From G963668345 sp965226215 (GTDB lineage Bacteria; Acidobacteriota; Terriglobia; Bryobacterales; UBA6623): a DNA stretch of 64,000 nucleotides. Position numbers and translations under genes: made by a program. Below the pieces are notes generated by a model. The model searched no databases. It saw nothing but the letters and a program-made list of their open reading frames with translations, and had not been told where the DNA came from. Positions 52,617 to 62,862 of the stretch are shown piece after piece; positions within the stretch are counted from its first letter, which is position 1; every line of letters starts with the position of its first letter. The DNA lies in contig CBDDCH010000002.1 of assembly GCA_965226215.1 (NCBI GenBank), positions 3,224,001-3,288,000 of the forward strand, written 5' to 3'.

Positions 52617-54030
52617 GAGCTATAACCAGAAGTTGTGGATGAGCCTCTGAGGGGAGGCGGCGTATCCTGACGATTGAGGAAACAACTCAATCGTTTTCTG
52701 GAAAGGAACAAGGAGGATACGCCATGAGTCAGTGTGAAGCTGCTGAGAGCAGCAGTCAAGTCAACCCCCAAGTCATTGATGGAAAGGAACGCTCGCCCTT
52801 GGATGAGGTGCTGCGCCAAGGAGCGCGCCAGATGCTCGTCAAGGCCGTGGAAGCCGAAGTGACCGCCTACATCGAAACGCATCAGCACGAAGTCGACCAG
52901 GACGGCCGGCGGCTGGTGGTGCGCAACGGTCACGCCCGCGAGCGCACCATCGTCAGCGGCGTGGGTCAGCTGAAGATCCAGGCGCCGCGGGTCGACGATC
53001 GCCGAGTCGATGAGCAGGGCCGGCGCTTTCGTTTCACTTCCCAGATCCTGCCGCCGTATCTGCGGCGCACGAAGAGTGTGGAGGAGTTGATCCCCTGGTT
53101 GTACCTGAAAGGGATCTCGACGGGCGATTTCAGCGAAGCGCTGGAGGCCTTGCTGGGGCCCGACGCTCCGGGCCTGTCGGCGACGACGGTGGTGCGTCTC
53201 AAAGACGTCTGGCGCCGCGAGTACGAGGCTTGGTCAAAGCGTGACCTCAGCGGCCAGCGGTTTGTTTACATTTGGGCCGATGGCATCTACTCGAATGTTC
53301 GTCTGGACGATGAACGGCAGTGTTTGCTGGTTGTGATGGGAGCACTCGAAGACGGTCGCAAGCAACTGCTGGCGGTGCACGACGGCTTTCGCGAAAGCGA
53401 ACTGTCGTGGCAGGAGTTGCTGGAGGACTTGAAACGGCAGGGGCTCGAGCTGCCGCCGAAGTTGGCGGTGGGCGACGGAGCGATGGGGTTTTGGGCGGCA
53501 CTGCGGAAAGTCTATCCGGCGACCGGTTAGCAACGCTGCTGGCTCCACAAGACGGCCAACGTGCTCAATAAGCTGCCGCAGAGCATGCAGGGCAAAGCCA
53601 AGCAGGCGCTGCGCGACATCTATCTTGCCCAGAGTCGGCAGACGGCGGAGGCCGCTCTGGACCGTTTCAAGAACCTATACGAGAAGAAGTTCCCCAAAGC
53701 GGTCGAGTGCCTGGAAAAAGACCGCCAAGTGCTGCTGGCTTTCTACGACTTTCCGGCCGAGCACTGGGGGCACTTGCGGACGACGAACCCGATCGAGTCC
53801 ACCTTTGCGACGGTCCGTTTGCGGCAGCGACGAACGAAGGGTTGTGGCAGCCGCGAAGCGTCGTTAACGATGGTCTTCATGCTGGCCCGCCAAGCCGAGC
53901 GCCACTGGCGACGCCTGAACGGTTCGGAAGTGATTGTTCATGTCTTAGAGGGAAAGGTTTTCAAGGATGGATTGATGGTTCAGGAAAACGCCGCCTGACC
54001 TCGCCCATCCACAACATTTGACAATATCTC
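52617..54030 (+). mobile_element. IS256-family element, copy 2 (with target duplication)
   Basis: A 1414-bp element with the same ends as copy 1, flanked by a 9-bp duplication GCATGAAGC (52608-52616 and 54031-54039). The duplication contains the start codon of the GDP-mannose dehydratase gene. Confidence 0.93.
52724..53998 (+). pseudogene. IS256-family transposase with nonsense codon
   Basis: Same protein as copy 1, except that a GAG codon has become TAG at 53528-53530, after residue 268 and before the catalytic glutamate. One further residue changes E to Q near 53628. This copy cannot make a full transposase, though it could be moved by copy 1. Confidence 0.93.
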
Positions 54031-54032
54031 GC

Positions 54033-55058
54033 ATGAAGCGCGCTTTAATCACAGGCATCACTGGTCAAGACGGATCGTACTTGGCGCGGTTTCTGTTGGC
54101 CAAAGGTTACGAAGTCCATGGGGTCGTGAGACGCTCAAGCACCTTCGGCACAGAGCGGCTTACTGACATCTACGAAGATCCCCACCAGAGTGGTGCGCAG
54201 CTGATCTTACACTATGGGGACATGTCCGACGCATCTTCTCTCCAGCAGCTACTGGCGAAAGCGGATCCGGAGGAGGTCTACAATCTGGCGGCCCAATCCC
54301 ATGTGATGGTTTCATTCCATCTACCTGAGTACACAGCGGACATCAACGCCACCGGAACGCTGCGCTTGTTGCAGGCGATTCGTGAGCGGGTTGACGAGAC
54401 GGGTAAAGTGATTCGCTTCTACCAGGCCGGGTCATCGGAAATGTTTGGTTCCACGGCACCCCCGCAAAACGAACAATGCTTGTTCCGGCCCCGCAGCCCC
54501 TACGGCGTCAGTAAGGTGGCCGCCCACTGGTACGTGGTCAACTACCGCGAATCCTATGGCCTATTTCTGTGCAACGGGATTCTGTTCAATCATGAATCTC
54601 CCCGACGGGGCGAAACCTTTGTGACGCGCAAGACTACCCGCGCCCTCGGACGCATTAAAGTGGGCCTTCAGGATAAACTCTATCTCGGCAACCTGGACGC
54701 CCATCGGGACTGGGGATTCGCCGGCGACTATGTCGAGGCCATGTGGATGATGCTTCAGCAGGACCAAGCAGACGATTACGTCGTTGCTACAGGGAAGCAG
54801 CATTCGGTGGGCCAGTTCGTTTCCGAAGCTGCTGCTTTGTTGGGCCTGGATTGGCGGCAACACGTCGAGATCGACGAGCGCTACATCAGGCCGGCGGAGG
54901 TGGACAGTCTGCTTGGTGACGCGACAAAGGCGCGCGAGCAACTCGGGTGGCGGCCGAAGGTTGACTTTTCAGAATTGGTTTCGATGATGGTTGATCACGA
55001 TTACAGGCTGGCCCAAAAAGAATACGCCCTGACGAACCTCGTCACGTCCGACAGCTGA
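54033..55058 (+). CDS. gmd: GDP-mannose 4,6-dehydratase
   Basis: A 341-residue extended SDR. The NADP loop TGITGQDGSYLAR is at 8-20, the catalytic YGVSK near 155, and RRSSTFGTERL matches the GMD family. It converts GDP-mannose to GDP-4-keto-6-deoxymannose, the precursor of fucose and related deoxysugars. IS256 copy 2 inserted at codons 1-3, but the 9-bp duplication recreated ATGAAGC, so the coding sequence is whole; its native promoter and ribosome site are now replaced by the IS end. The next gene starts 9 bp later. Confidence 0.93.
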   Translation: MKRALITGITGQDGSYLARFLLAKGYEVHGVVRRSSTFGTERLTDIYEDPHQSGAQLILHYGDMSDASSLQQLLAKADPEEVYNLAAQSHVMVSFHLPEYTADINATGTLRLLQAIRERVDETGKVIRFYQAGSSEMFGSTAPPQNEQCLFRPRSPYGVSKVAAHWYVVNYRESYGLFLCNGILFNHESPRRGETFVTRKTTRALGRIKVGLQDKLYLGNLDAHRDWGFAGDYVEAMWMMLQQDQADDYVVATGKQHSVGQFVSEAAALLGLDWRQHVEIDERYIRPAEVDSLLGDATKAREQLGWRPKVDFSELVSMMVDHDYRLAQKEYALTNLVTSDS

Positions 55059-55067
55059 GGGCGCCAA

Positions 55068-56006
55068 TTGGAAACCAAAAGCCGCGTCTATATCGCAGGC
55101 CACCAGGGACTTGTGGGATCAGCGATTCTGCGCCATCTGCGGAGAGCGGGTTACCAGCACCTTATTACGCGTGTACGCTCTGAACTGGATCTGACCAGTC
55201 AGCCGGCTGTCGAAAAATTCTTTCAACAGGAGAACCCCGAGTATGTTTTTCTGGCGGCGGCCAAGGTCGGCGGCATCCTCGCCAACAGCACCTGCCCGGC
55301 TGAGTTCATTCGGGACAACCTCTTGATTCAGACAAATGTAATTGACGCTGCTTTCCGGTGTGGCGTTCGAAAATTCCTTTTTCTTGGCTCCTCCTGTATT
55401 TATCCTCAACACGCCACCCAGCCGATGACTGAGGACCAACTCTTGGCTGGCCCTCTCGAACCGAGCAACGAATGGTACGCAATCGTGAAAATCGCAGGCA
55501 TCAAGATGGCTCAAGCCTATCGACGGCAGCACGGGTTCCCGGTGATCTCCCTGATGCCGACGAACCTGTACGGTCCCGGTGACAATTTTGATTTACGAAC
55601 TTCGCACGTCGTACCCGCACTGATTCGGAAGTTCCACGAGGGCAAAAATTCAGGTGCTTCTCAGGTTACTGTCTGGGGAACGGGGAAGCCTCGGCGGGAA
55701 TTCTTATACGTCGAAGATCTGGCAGACGCTGCGCACTTCTTGATGTTAAAGTACGGCTCAGAGAACATCATCAACGTCGGCACCGGTCAGGATCTGAGCA
55801 TCGCCGAATTGGCCAGGATGGTGTCTGAGATCGTGGGATATCGGGGAGAGATCGTCTTTGACCCTTCGAAACCTGACGGGCCGCCTCGCAAGTTGCTAGA
55901 CGTTTCCCGCTTGAGCTCCCTGGGCTGGCATGCGCCCACAGATCTGCGGGAAGGCCTGGAACGCACTTGTCGCTGGTTTAGCGAAAACCTCCGCGCTTCG
56001 ACATGA
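55068..56006 (+). CDS. fcl: GDP-L-fucose synthase
   Basis: A 312-residue epimerase-reductase of the GDP-fucose synthase type. It has GHQGLVGSAIL near residue 11, LGSSCIYP (catalytic Ser) near 107 and YAIVKIAG (Tyr/Lys) near 136. It converts the GMD product to GDP-L-fucose with NADPH. It starts at TTG 55068, 9 bp after gmd, forming a two-gene deoxysugar operon for surface polysaccharide. Confidence 0.93.
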   Translation: METKSRVYIAGHQGLVGSAILRHLRRAGYQHLITRVRSELDLTSQPAVEKFFQQENPEYVFLAAAKVGGILANSTCPAEFIRDNLLIQTNVIDAAFRCGVRKFLFLGSSCIYPQHATQPMTEDQLLAGPLEPSNEWYAIVKIAGIKMAQAYRRQHGFPVISLMPTNLYGPGDNFDLRTSHVVPALIRKFHEGKNSGASQVTVWGTGKPRREFLYVEDLADAAHFLMLKYGSENIINVGTGQDLSIAELARMVSEIVGYRGEIVFDPSKPDGPPRKLLDVSRLSSLGWHAPTDLREGLERTCRWFSENLRAST

Positions 56007-56066
56007 AACGACTGACACTCCCCTTGGTACAGGGTCGTTTCTCGTTCTCTGTTGTACAGTGAGGAA

Positions 56067-57353
56067 ATGCCGCCCGTCAGGTGGCAGCAGGTAGCTGAGC
56101 TTCCCCGTCCCTGCGCTGCCGTCCTCGCAGCACTGAATTTCGCTGAGCCCTCGGAAGAGCTGCTCGTCTCCCTATGCGACGACGAGTGGGATGAGGCCCT
56201 GCGGTTTTGCGACCGTTTCCAGCTCACGTTAGTTTTTGGGGATACCTGCCGGCCTCATTTGCCCGACCGCGTCCGCGAACGCGTAGAACAGAATTTCGCA
56301 GCCAATTCGCACCGCCTCGGCCGCCTCAAACAAGAGTACCTTCAGATCGCCGACTGCCTTGATTCCCACGGCATCGGGCACGTGGTTCTGAAGGGATTCC
56401 TGCAAGCCCCGCGGTTTGTTCGGAACGCCCGACTCCGCATGCAGTACGATCTAGACCTGTTGTGCTCGCCTGAAGACGTGCAGGCAGCCCGGAAGCTTCT
56501 TCTCGAACTCAGATTTGACACCGTCCAGGGCCACGAACGCTTACCCATCGACCACCTGCCTCCGATGGTGCGCCGCACTGATTGGCACTGGAAAGGAGAT
56601 TACTTCGATCCCGACATTCCACCGATCGTCGAGCTGCACTTCCAGCTTTGGGACGAAAAGACCGAGCGCATTCGAGTCACCGGATTGGATAAGTTCCAGC
56701 TAACGCGAACCCAGCAGCTTTTCGACGAAAGACTTGTACCTGCTCTTCAACCGGTCAATCAGCTGGGGTACGCGGCACTCCATGCCCTGCGTCACCTGCT
56801 GCGCGGCGACCTAAAGCCCGCCCACGCCCTCGAGCTGGCCCATTTTCTCGATAACCAGCGCCACGATCGAGATCTGTGGCGTCAATGGGAAGAGCGGCAT
56901 GGCTCTTCTCTGCGCCGGCTCGAAGCGGTTTCTTATCTTCTCGTGCAAAGTTGGTTTGGCTGCCGCCTCCCGCCAGCCGTTCAAGAAGAAGTAACCCGTC
57001 TGCCGCCTGACGTTCACGGCTGGTTTGCCGAGTTCGCGGTCTCGCCCCTGACCTCACACTACCGGCCTAACAAAGACGAACTCTGGTTGCACCTGGCGCT
57101 GTTACCCCGACTGAGCGACCAACTTCGCGTGACCCGACGCAGGTTGCTGCCCCTACGTCTGCCCGGACATGTCGACGCCATGTTCCTACCCGAGGAGCGA
57201 ATCACACCCCACCTCCGCCGGCGCAAATGGACGCGCTACGCGGCATTCCTCGCGGAGCGACTTCGGTTCCACTGCAACTCGCTTTTGAGAATACTACTCG
57301 CGGCGGCGCGCAGGAAAAGAGGTTTCGGGAAGAACTTGTCCACGGGGCATTGA
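56067..57353 (+). CDS. Nucleotidyltransferase-family protein (PF14907-like)
   Basis: A 428-residue protein resembling the uncharacterised nucleotidyltransferase family often found in polysaccharide and exosortase-linked loci. The core shows HVVLKGFLQAP and the acidic pair in MQYDLDLL near residues 122-129. The substrate is unknown. I start at ATG 56067 with GTGAGGA upstream. It follows fcl by 60 bp and may be in the same transcript. Confidence 0.75.
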   Translation: MPPVRWQQVAELPRPCAAVLAALNFAEPSEELLVSLCDDEWDEALRFCDRFQLTLVFGDTCRPHLPDRVRERVEQNFAANSHRLGRLKQEYLQIADCLDSHGIGHVVLKGFLQAPRFVRNARLRMQYDLDLLCSPEDVQAARKLLLELRFDTVQGHERLPIDHLPPMVRRTDWHWKGDYFDPDIPPIVELHFQLWDEKTERIRVTGLDKFQLTRTQQLFDERLVPALQPVNQLGYAALHALRHLLRGDLKPAHALELAHFLDNQRHDRDLWRQWEERHGSSLRRLEAVSYLLVQSWFGCRLPPAVQEEVTRLPPDVHGWFAEFAVSPLTSHYRPNKDELWLHLALLPRLSDQLRVTRRRLLPLRLPGHVDAMFLPEERITPHLRRRKWTRYAAFLAERLRFHCNSLLRILLAAARRKRGFGKNLSTGH

Positions 57354-57663
57354 GGCGAGTACTAGCCGAAAGTGCAGTGACACAAAAATGCATACACCCG
57401 GATTCCCCGCCGATCGCCCGGCCGCTGTGGATTCATAACGTAAGTTGCTGGATTTAATGGGGTTATTAAAAATTGGCTTTGTTTGGTCATTTCATTGTTC
57501 CCATTGCTCGGCTGCTGGGTTTGGTTCGCCGCTTCGATAGTTTTTTGTTGCCCTGCTGCTGTCGCTCGGGGCCGCCTGCCCTTGGGTCGATGTCCCCTCG
57601 TATCCCGGTGGAGCGATCGGTCAGGTTTTGCTGAGCCGACCGCGTAGCCGGACCCGTCCAGAC

Positions 57664-57707
57664 GTCGAGAGGAATCTCGACGCGGCACGCTGAAAGCGTG
57701 CGCCACA
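57664..57707 (+). repeat. Double stem-loop repeat, copy 6
   Basis: Hairpin one GTCGAGAGGAATCTCGAC, hairpin two GCACGCTGAAAGCGTGC, then GCCACA. Confidence 0.85.
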
Positions 57708-57779
57708 AAAAGGTCGGACCCTTTCATCAAAATGCCGCTGGATCTTAAGAATCGAGATTCGCGCTACGAACCATCCGCA

Positions 57780-58012
57780 ACCCATTGATTCTCTTTGAGT
57801 TGCGCCAAATTGGGTTTGTTTCGTATTTTTTTGCGCTGTTCCTCGAGCGTGATGGCGGTCGCTGGCCTCCTCCCTCTTTAGAATAGCGCCTCTGTCAAGT
57901 ATTTCCGTTGGGCGATGAACGATTGATGTCGACTCGGGCCGGGGAATCAGAGTACCCCTCTGCGCTAATGACCACGCCGCCGTCAGAAAAAGCCGCAGGT
58001 CTAGGCGAGCAC
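57780..58012 (+). repeat. Diverged 235-bp dispersed repeat, copy 2
   Basis: Aligns with 4326-4556 throughout, in the same orientation. It is bounded on both sides by double stem-loop repeats, whereas copy 1 has them only upstream. Confidence 0.7.
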
Positions 58013-58022
58013 TGATTGCAAC

Positions 58023-58066
58023 GTCGAGAGGAGTCTCGACGCGGCACGTTAAGAGCGTGCGCCACG
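58023..58066 (+). repeat. Double stem-loop repeat, copy 7
   Basis: Hairpin one GTCGAGAGGAGTCTCGAC, hairpin two with one mismatch (GCACGTTAAGAGCGTGC), then GCCACG. Confidence 0.8.
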
Positions 58067-58461
58067 AAAGCAAAAGGCTCGTCCCTGACCAACAGCCGCC
58101 GTAACATCGGATCGCCTGCTTTGGTGATACTCAACTGGGAAGATCGTTCGCCCGAATCGCGGCTCTTCGGCCGCAGCCCGATCCGGGCGCCGGCGTCCCG
58201 GCCGCGACGCGGCCAGCCGAACATCACCGCACAGACCCGCAGGCGTTACCGCGCGGGGGCCCGCGCCCTCACGGGTACGGCTCTGTCGTACTAGCTCCCA
58301 ACCCCTCCATTTGGTTACGGGGCGTCCCGTTCAGCGAGCGGCCCCCAAAATTCGGCAGCGAACTCTCCCTAGCCACCATTAGGGGTATAATTACAAAAGG
58401 CCTAATTCCTATCAAGATAGTAGAGATTGCGCTTCCCGGGCGCGAGAGGAGGGCATGACTT

Positions 58462-60597
58462 ATGGCGACGACGGTGAGTGGTGTCGGCGCTGACCGCTGG
58501 GCACACCTGCCGGCGGCTGTGCGAGAGGAAATCGACGTCTACGAGACAGAGCTCCGCCGTGTGCAGCAGGGCCAGATGTCGGAGAAAGTGTTTCTGGAGT
58601 TTCGCTTGCGCCACGGCGTCTACGGACAGCGACAGGCCCGTGTACAGATGCAGCGGATCAAGATCCCGTTGGGAATCTTGAATACCGAGCAGATGATTCG
58701 GCTGGCGGACCTCTCCGAAGAGTATGCCGACGGGGTCAGCCACATCACTACCCGCCAGGATATCCAGTATCACTTCATTGACATCGACGATACTCCCAAC
58801 ATGATGCGTCGGCTGGCGGAGGTGGGCATCACTACGCGAGAAGCGTGCGGCAATGTCGTCCGAAATGTCACCTGCTGCCCCAGCGCGGGCGTCTGTGCCG
58901 ACGAGGCCTTCGACGTTACACCCCATGCACGGGCCATGGCGTATTTTCTGCTGCGTCATCCAGACGCGCAGAACTTCGGCCGGAAGTTCAAGATCGCATT
59001 CTCGGGATGCGAAGACCATGCCTGTGGGCTAGCCAAGATGCATGACATCGGAGCGATCGCCAAGATCAGCGAAGTCAATGGGAAGCAGGTGCGGGGTTTC
59101 AAGGTTTACCTGGGCGGCGGTCTGGGCGCTCTTCCGCACCTGGCAAAACTCTACAGCGAGTTCGTGCCGGTCGAGCTGATGCTCCCGATGGCGCAGGCGA
59201 TCGCCCGCGTCTTTGCGCGGTTAGGCGAGAAAAAGAATCGTGGGAAAGCCCGCATGAAGTTTCTGATCGCGCGACTTGGGATGGAAGAGTTCAGTCGGCT
59301 GCTCGAAGAAGAGCTTTCGAAGCTGCCACACGATGAGCGCTCGGCGCGTGAGTTGGAGAAGGCAACGGCGCAGCTCTCCGACGAGCCCCTGAAGCCCCCT
59401 TCCGAGTTGCAACTGCCCGAGAGCCGCGACGCTGACTTGCTGCGCTGGCTCGACCTCAATGTTCATCCGCAGCAGCAAGAGGGCTACTCGATGGTGGAGG
59501 TTTTCCTGCCGTTGGGGGATATTTCGGCCGACCAGTTGCGGGCCCTAGCCCATCTGTGCCGGAAGCATGTAAAGGATACGATCCGAACAACCGTGGATCA
59601 GAACCTGCTGATCCGATGGGTGGCGAATGGAGATCTCATCGAGTTCTACGACGGGCTGACAGCTTTGTCGCTGGCCCAGGTTGGGGCCGGGCGGTTGCGT
59701 GACGTGACGGCCTGCCCGGGCACAGACTCGTGCAAGCTGGGGATTACGTCGTCACGTGGATTGGCGGCTCTGTTGCACGAGAAGTTCCGCAACGGCCTGG
59801 GTGACATTGCTAATCGGCAGGACCTGAAAATCAAGATCAGCGGATGCTTTAACTCCTGCGGCCAACACCATATCGCCGACATCGGACTGTTCGGATCCGT
59901 GCAACGGAAAGGAAATTCCACAGCACCCGTATTCCAGGTTGTATTGGGCGGTACGACGCAAGGTAACGCGGCTTCCCAGGGCTTAACGGTGAGCAAAATC
60001 ATGGCGCAAAACGCTCCCGAGGTCGTCCGCAAGCTGACGGAGTTCTACGACCGAGAGAAGAAGGAAGGTGAGACACTCGCGGACGTCGTCGAGCGCGTAG
60101 GCAAAGCGCGTGTGAAAGAAGAGCTGCGGGAGTTCTCTCTGTTGCCGACCTATGAGGAAGCACCGCGGTTTTACCAAGACATTCGTCAACCTTGGATCTA
60201 CGAGAAATCCGTCGGTGTGGGCGAATGTGCCGGTGCGGTCGTCGATCAGGCGGAGTTCATGCTCGAAGATGCCGATCGGCTCAATTTTGAGGCTACCCTG
60301 GCATTGGACGAAGGCCGGCATGGAGAAGCAGCGCGAAAAACCTTCGAGGCCAGTAAGAAAGCGGCCGACGGCATCCTCTCGACCCGGGGATTGCTGGTGT
60401 CGGATAACTACGACACGGTAGCGGAATTTCGGAAGCACTTCTATGAGACGAATGTTTTCTGGGCTCCGTTTGCGGAGAACTTCTTCCGAGCGGCAGACAA
60501 GGGAATCGACGGCCTGACTCCCGAGCAGGCGCGCCGGCGGGTCGAAGAGACGACGCTCTTTATCGAACAGGCGCAGACGGTCTTCAGCCAACTGTAG
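58462..60597 (+). CDS. Nitrite/sulfite reductase with extra C-terminal helical domain
   Basis: A 711-residue siroheme/[4Fe-4S] reductase of the NirA/sulfite reductase type. Two ferredoxin-like repeats are seen (about 40-270 and 330-560). Cluster cysteines are C418, C424, C462 and C466 (C-x5-C-x37-C-x3-C), in TACPGTDSC and GCFNSCGQHH. The first repeat also has the paired motifs CCPSAGVC and GCEDHACG. It reduces nitrite to ammonia or sulfite to sulfide; which one is not clear. Residues about 580-711 form an extra alpha-helical, HEPN-like tail. Confidence 0.9.
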   Translation: MATTVSGVGADRWAHLPAAVREEIDVYETELRRVQQGQMSEKVFLEFRLRHGVYGQRQARVQMQRIKIPLGILNTEQMIRLADLSEEYADGVSHITTRQDIQYHFIDIDDTPNMMRRLAEVGITTREACGNVVRNVTCCPSAGVCADEAFDVTPHARAMAYFLLRHPDAQNFGRKFKIAFSGCEDHACGLAKMHDIGAIAKISEVNGKQVRGFKVYLGGGLGALPHLAKLYSEFVPVELMLPMAQAIARVFARLGEKKNRGKARMKFLIARLGMEEFSRLLEEELSKLPHDERSARELEKATAQLSDEPLKPPSELQLPESRDADLLRWLDLNVHPQQQEGYSMVEVFLPLGDISADQLRALAHLCRKHVKDTIRTTVDQNLLIRWVANGDLIEFYDGLTALSLAQVGAGRLRDVTACPGTDSCKLGITSSRGLAALLHEKFRNGLGDIANRQDLKIKISGCFNSCGQHHIADIGLFGSVQRKGNSTAPVFQVVLGGTTQGNAASQGLTVSKIMAQNAPEVVRKLTEFYDREKKEGETLADVVERVGKARVKEELREFSLLPTYEEAPRFYQDIRQPWIYEKSVGVGECAGAVVDQAEFMLEDADRLNFEATLALDEGRHGEAARKTFEASKKAADGILSTRGLLVSDNYDTVAEFRKHFYETNVFWAPFAENFFRAADKGIDGLTPEQARRRVEETTLFIEQAQTVFSQL

Positions 60598-60630
60598 CAG
60601 CACCGTAGGCCCATGCCCTTTATTTAGATC

Positions 60631-61608
60631 ATGACTACAAGAATAGGCAGATTGACCGAGTTCATTCTTGTTGTTCTGGGCACGATCTGGGCCATCGGAT
60701 GCGCCCAGCAGTCCGAGAAGCAGATCATTGGAGTCGTTTCCAAGGGACAGGCTCACAAGTTCTGGCAATCGATTCACGCCGGAGTCGTGGCAGCGGGCGA
60801 GGATTTCGGGGTTGAGATTCTGTGGAACGGGCCGGCCCAAGACACGGACTATAGCAGGCAGATTCAGATCGTCGACTCGATGGTCACTCGGGGTGTGGAC
60901 GGGCTGGCTATCGCGCCGGTGGAGAAGACCGCTTTGGTGCTGCCCATCGAAAGGGCAGTCAAAGCGGGCATCCCTGTCACCATTTACGACTCGGGACTCG
61001 ACTCGGACGTCTACATGACTTACGTCGCCACGAACAACTATCAGGCGGGAGAAATGGCCGGACGCAAACTGGCTGAGCTGATGGGCGGCAAGGGTGAGGT
61101 CGTCATGGTAATGCACATGCCCGGTAGCGCCTCGTCGATGGACCGCGAGAGGGCTTTCGCGGATGTGATAAGAAGGGAGTTCCCCGAAATCAAGATCGTC
61201 GGAAAACAGTACGGGATGGGCGATCGAGCGAAGGTGCTGGCGGCGGCGGAGAACCTCCTAACAGCCAATCCCAACGTGGATGGTATATTCGCCTCGGCCG
61301 GGGCAAGCTCGCTCGGCGCCTCGCGGGCGCTTAAGGCACGAGGCGTGGCGGGCAAGGTGAAGTTTGTCGCCTTCGATGCCAGCGATGAACTCATCGAGGA
61401 CCTCAAGGACGCCACGATCGACGCACTCGTCGCCCAGGACCCCTTTCGCATTGGTTACGAAGCAGTGAAGTCGTTAGCTCAAAAACTGAACGGTGGGACA
61501 CCGCCCAGAGAGATTGATCTCAGTGCCCGGGTCATCACGCCGCTTGATCTCGACAAGCCGGAAGTGAAAGCGCTCTTGTTCCCGGACCTGAAGAAGTATC
61601 TCAAATAG
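60631..61608 (+). CDS. Sugar-binding lipoprotein of an ABC importer
   Basis: A 325-residue type 1 periplasmic binding protein of the RbsB/Peripla_BP_4 type. The lipobox AIGC ends near residue 24. It has QIQIVDSMVTRGVDGLAIAP, GIPVTIYDSG and the conserved FVAFDAS near 240. It should capture a sugar or related molecule outside the membrane. No ABC permease or ATPase gene is visible nearby, so its transporter is elsewhere, or it is orphaned. It is 33 bp after the siroheme reductase. Confidence 0.87.
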   Translation: MTTRIGRLTEFILVVLGTIWAIGCAQQSEKQIIGVVSKGQAHKFWQSIHAGVVAAGEDFGVEILWNGPAQDTDYSRQIQIVDSMVTRGVDGLAIAPVEKTALVLPIERAVKAGIPVTIYDSGLDSDVYMTYVATNNYQAGEMAGRKLAELMGGKGEVVMVMHMPGSASSMDRERAFADVIRREFPEIKIVGKQYGMGDRAKVLAAAENLLTANPNVDGIFASAGASSLGASRALKARGVAGKVKFVAFDASDELIEDLKDATIDALVAQDPFRIGYEAVKSLAQKLNGGTPPREIDLSARVITPLDLDKPEVKALLFPDLKKYLK

Positions 61609-61863
61609 ACAGGCCAGACCATTCGCGCAGGGAATCCCCGTTTAGTCGCTCGGAACCAACCGTTTCAACTCTTCAAACCAGTTCTCGACGACGATGAGTT
61701 GCCACTGTGTGGATTTATCTTTAGAAGTGTCCCCTGGCCATGGGTGAGGCAGAGACATGACAAAGCAGCAACCGGTTTCGGGAGACCAAGAACACGATCC
61801 GCTTGTATACTGTGGCCGGGCCAGGGCCAAAACGGAAATCCTGGATTAAGCGAGATCCCCGAA

Positions 61864-62862
61864 ATGCCCAACCCAAAGCAGCTAACCCGCCGCGACTTCA
61901 CGAGCCAAAGCGCCGCCACCCTGCTGCTGGGAGCAGCCGCCCACCAGCTTGCCGCCCGCTCTCACAAACCCGAGATCGTCTCCCTCGAAAAGATCTGGGA
62001 CCGCGCAGAATACAACTCATTCACCGATCTGATCCGATCGCGCAACCGCTGGTACTGCACATTTCGCGAGGGCACAGCTCACGGGGGCGACATTGGCGTC
62101 GTGCGTGTGCTGGTTTCCGACGATGCCCGCCAGTGGCGCTCCACCGGTCTCGTCAAAGAGCAAGGAATCGACCTGCGTGATCCTAAGCTATCGGTCATGC
62201 CCGACGGCCGCCTCTTATTGCTGATGGGCGGCAGCGTCTACGAACAAGGAGAATACTGGACGCGTTCGCCGCGGATCTCCTTCTCCGCCGACGGCCAAAC
62301 CTGGACACCCCCGAGACGAGTACTCGCCGAAGACCATTGGCTTTGGCGGGTCACCTGGCACAACGACCGCGGTTATTGTCTTTCGAAATTGAACGAGGGC
62401 AACCGTCCGCGCCGGGGTTTCCTCTACACGACGACCGACGCCATTCAGTGGGACTACATCACCGAATTCATGGCCGAGGGCGTGAGCGAAACGACGCTGC
62501 GCTTCATGCCGGACGAAGAAATGATCGCGCTGGTTCGTCCCGGCTGGATCGGCAACAGCCGGCCGCCTTACAAACGCTGGAAGTTCCACAAGATGAAGTA
62601 CAGAATCGGTGGCCCCAACTTCATTCGGCTGCCCGACGGGAACCTATGGGCCAGCGGGCGCCGCTACCACGAAGACGGCTCGGCGACGACCGTCCTTGCG
62701 ACGATGACCCGGAAGAGCTACGAACCCGTTCTCACCTTGCCCAGCGGCGGTGATACCAGCTATCCCGGCATGGTGTGGCACGACGATCTGCTGTGGATGA
62801 GCTATTACTCCTCGCACGAGGGCCGAACCAGCGTGTACCTGGCGAAGATCCGATTGCCGTAG
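61864..62862 (+). CDS. Tat-exported sialidase-like beta-propeller protein
   Basis: A 332-residue protein with a Tat-type signal (QLTRRDFTSQSAATLLLGAAA). The body has repeated beta-propeller blades with Asp-box-like motifs (SFSADGQTWTPP, STGLVKEQ, TTTDAIQWDY), like exo-alpha-sialidases and related glycosidases. Catalytic residues cannot be placed safely. ATG 61864 gives a normal twin-arginine leader. It is likely periplasmic and acts on or binds a glycan, which is inference. Confidence 0.75.
   Translation: MPNPKQLTRRDFTSQSAATLLLGAAAHQLAARSHKPEIVSLEKIWDRAEYNSFTDLIRSRNRWYCTFREGTAHGGDIGVVRVLVSDDARQWRSTGLVKEQGIDLRDPKLSVMPDGRLLLLMGGSVYEQGEYWTRSPRISFSADGQTWTPPRRVLAEDHWLWRVTWHNDRGYCLSKLNEGNRPRRGFLYTTTDAIQWDYITEFMAEGVSETTLRFMPDEEMIALVRPGWIGNSRPPYKRWKFHKMKYRIGGPNFIRLPDGNLWASGRRYHEDGSATTVLATMTRKSYEPVLTLPSGGDTSYPGMVWHDDLLWMSYYSSHEGRTSVYLAKIRLP

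Larger units (their letters stand above)
57354..58461. other. 1.1-kb repeat-rich intergenic region
   Basis: No gene is supported. It contains two double stem-loop repeats (57664-57707 and 58023-58066), the second 235-bp repeat copy (57780-58012), and A/T-rich sequence near 58380-58430 that may hold the promoter of the siroheme reductase gene. Confidence 0.6.
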
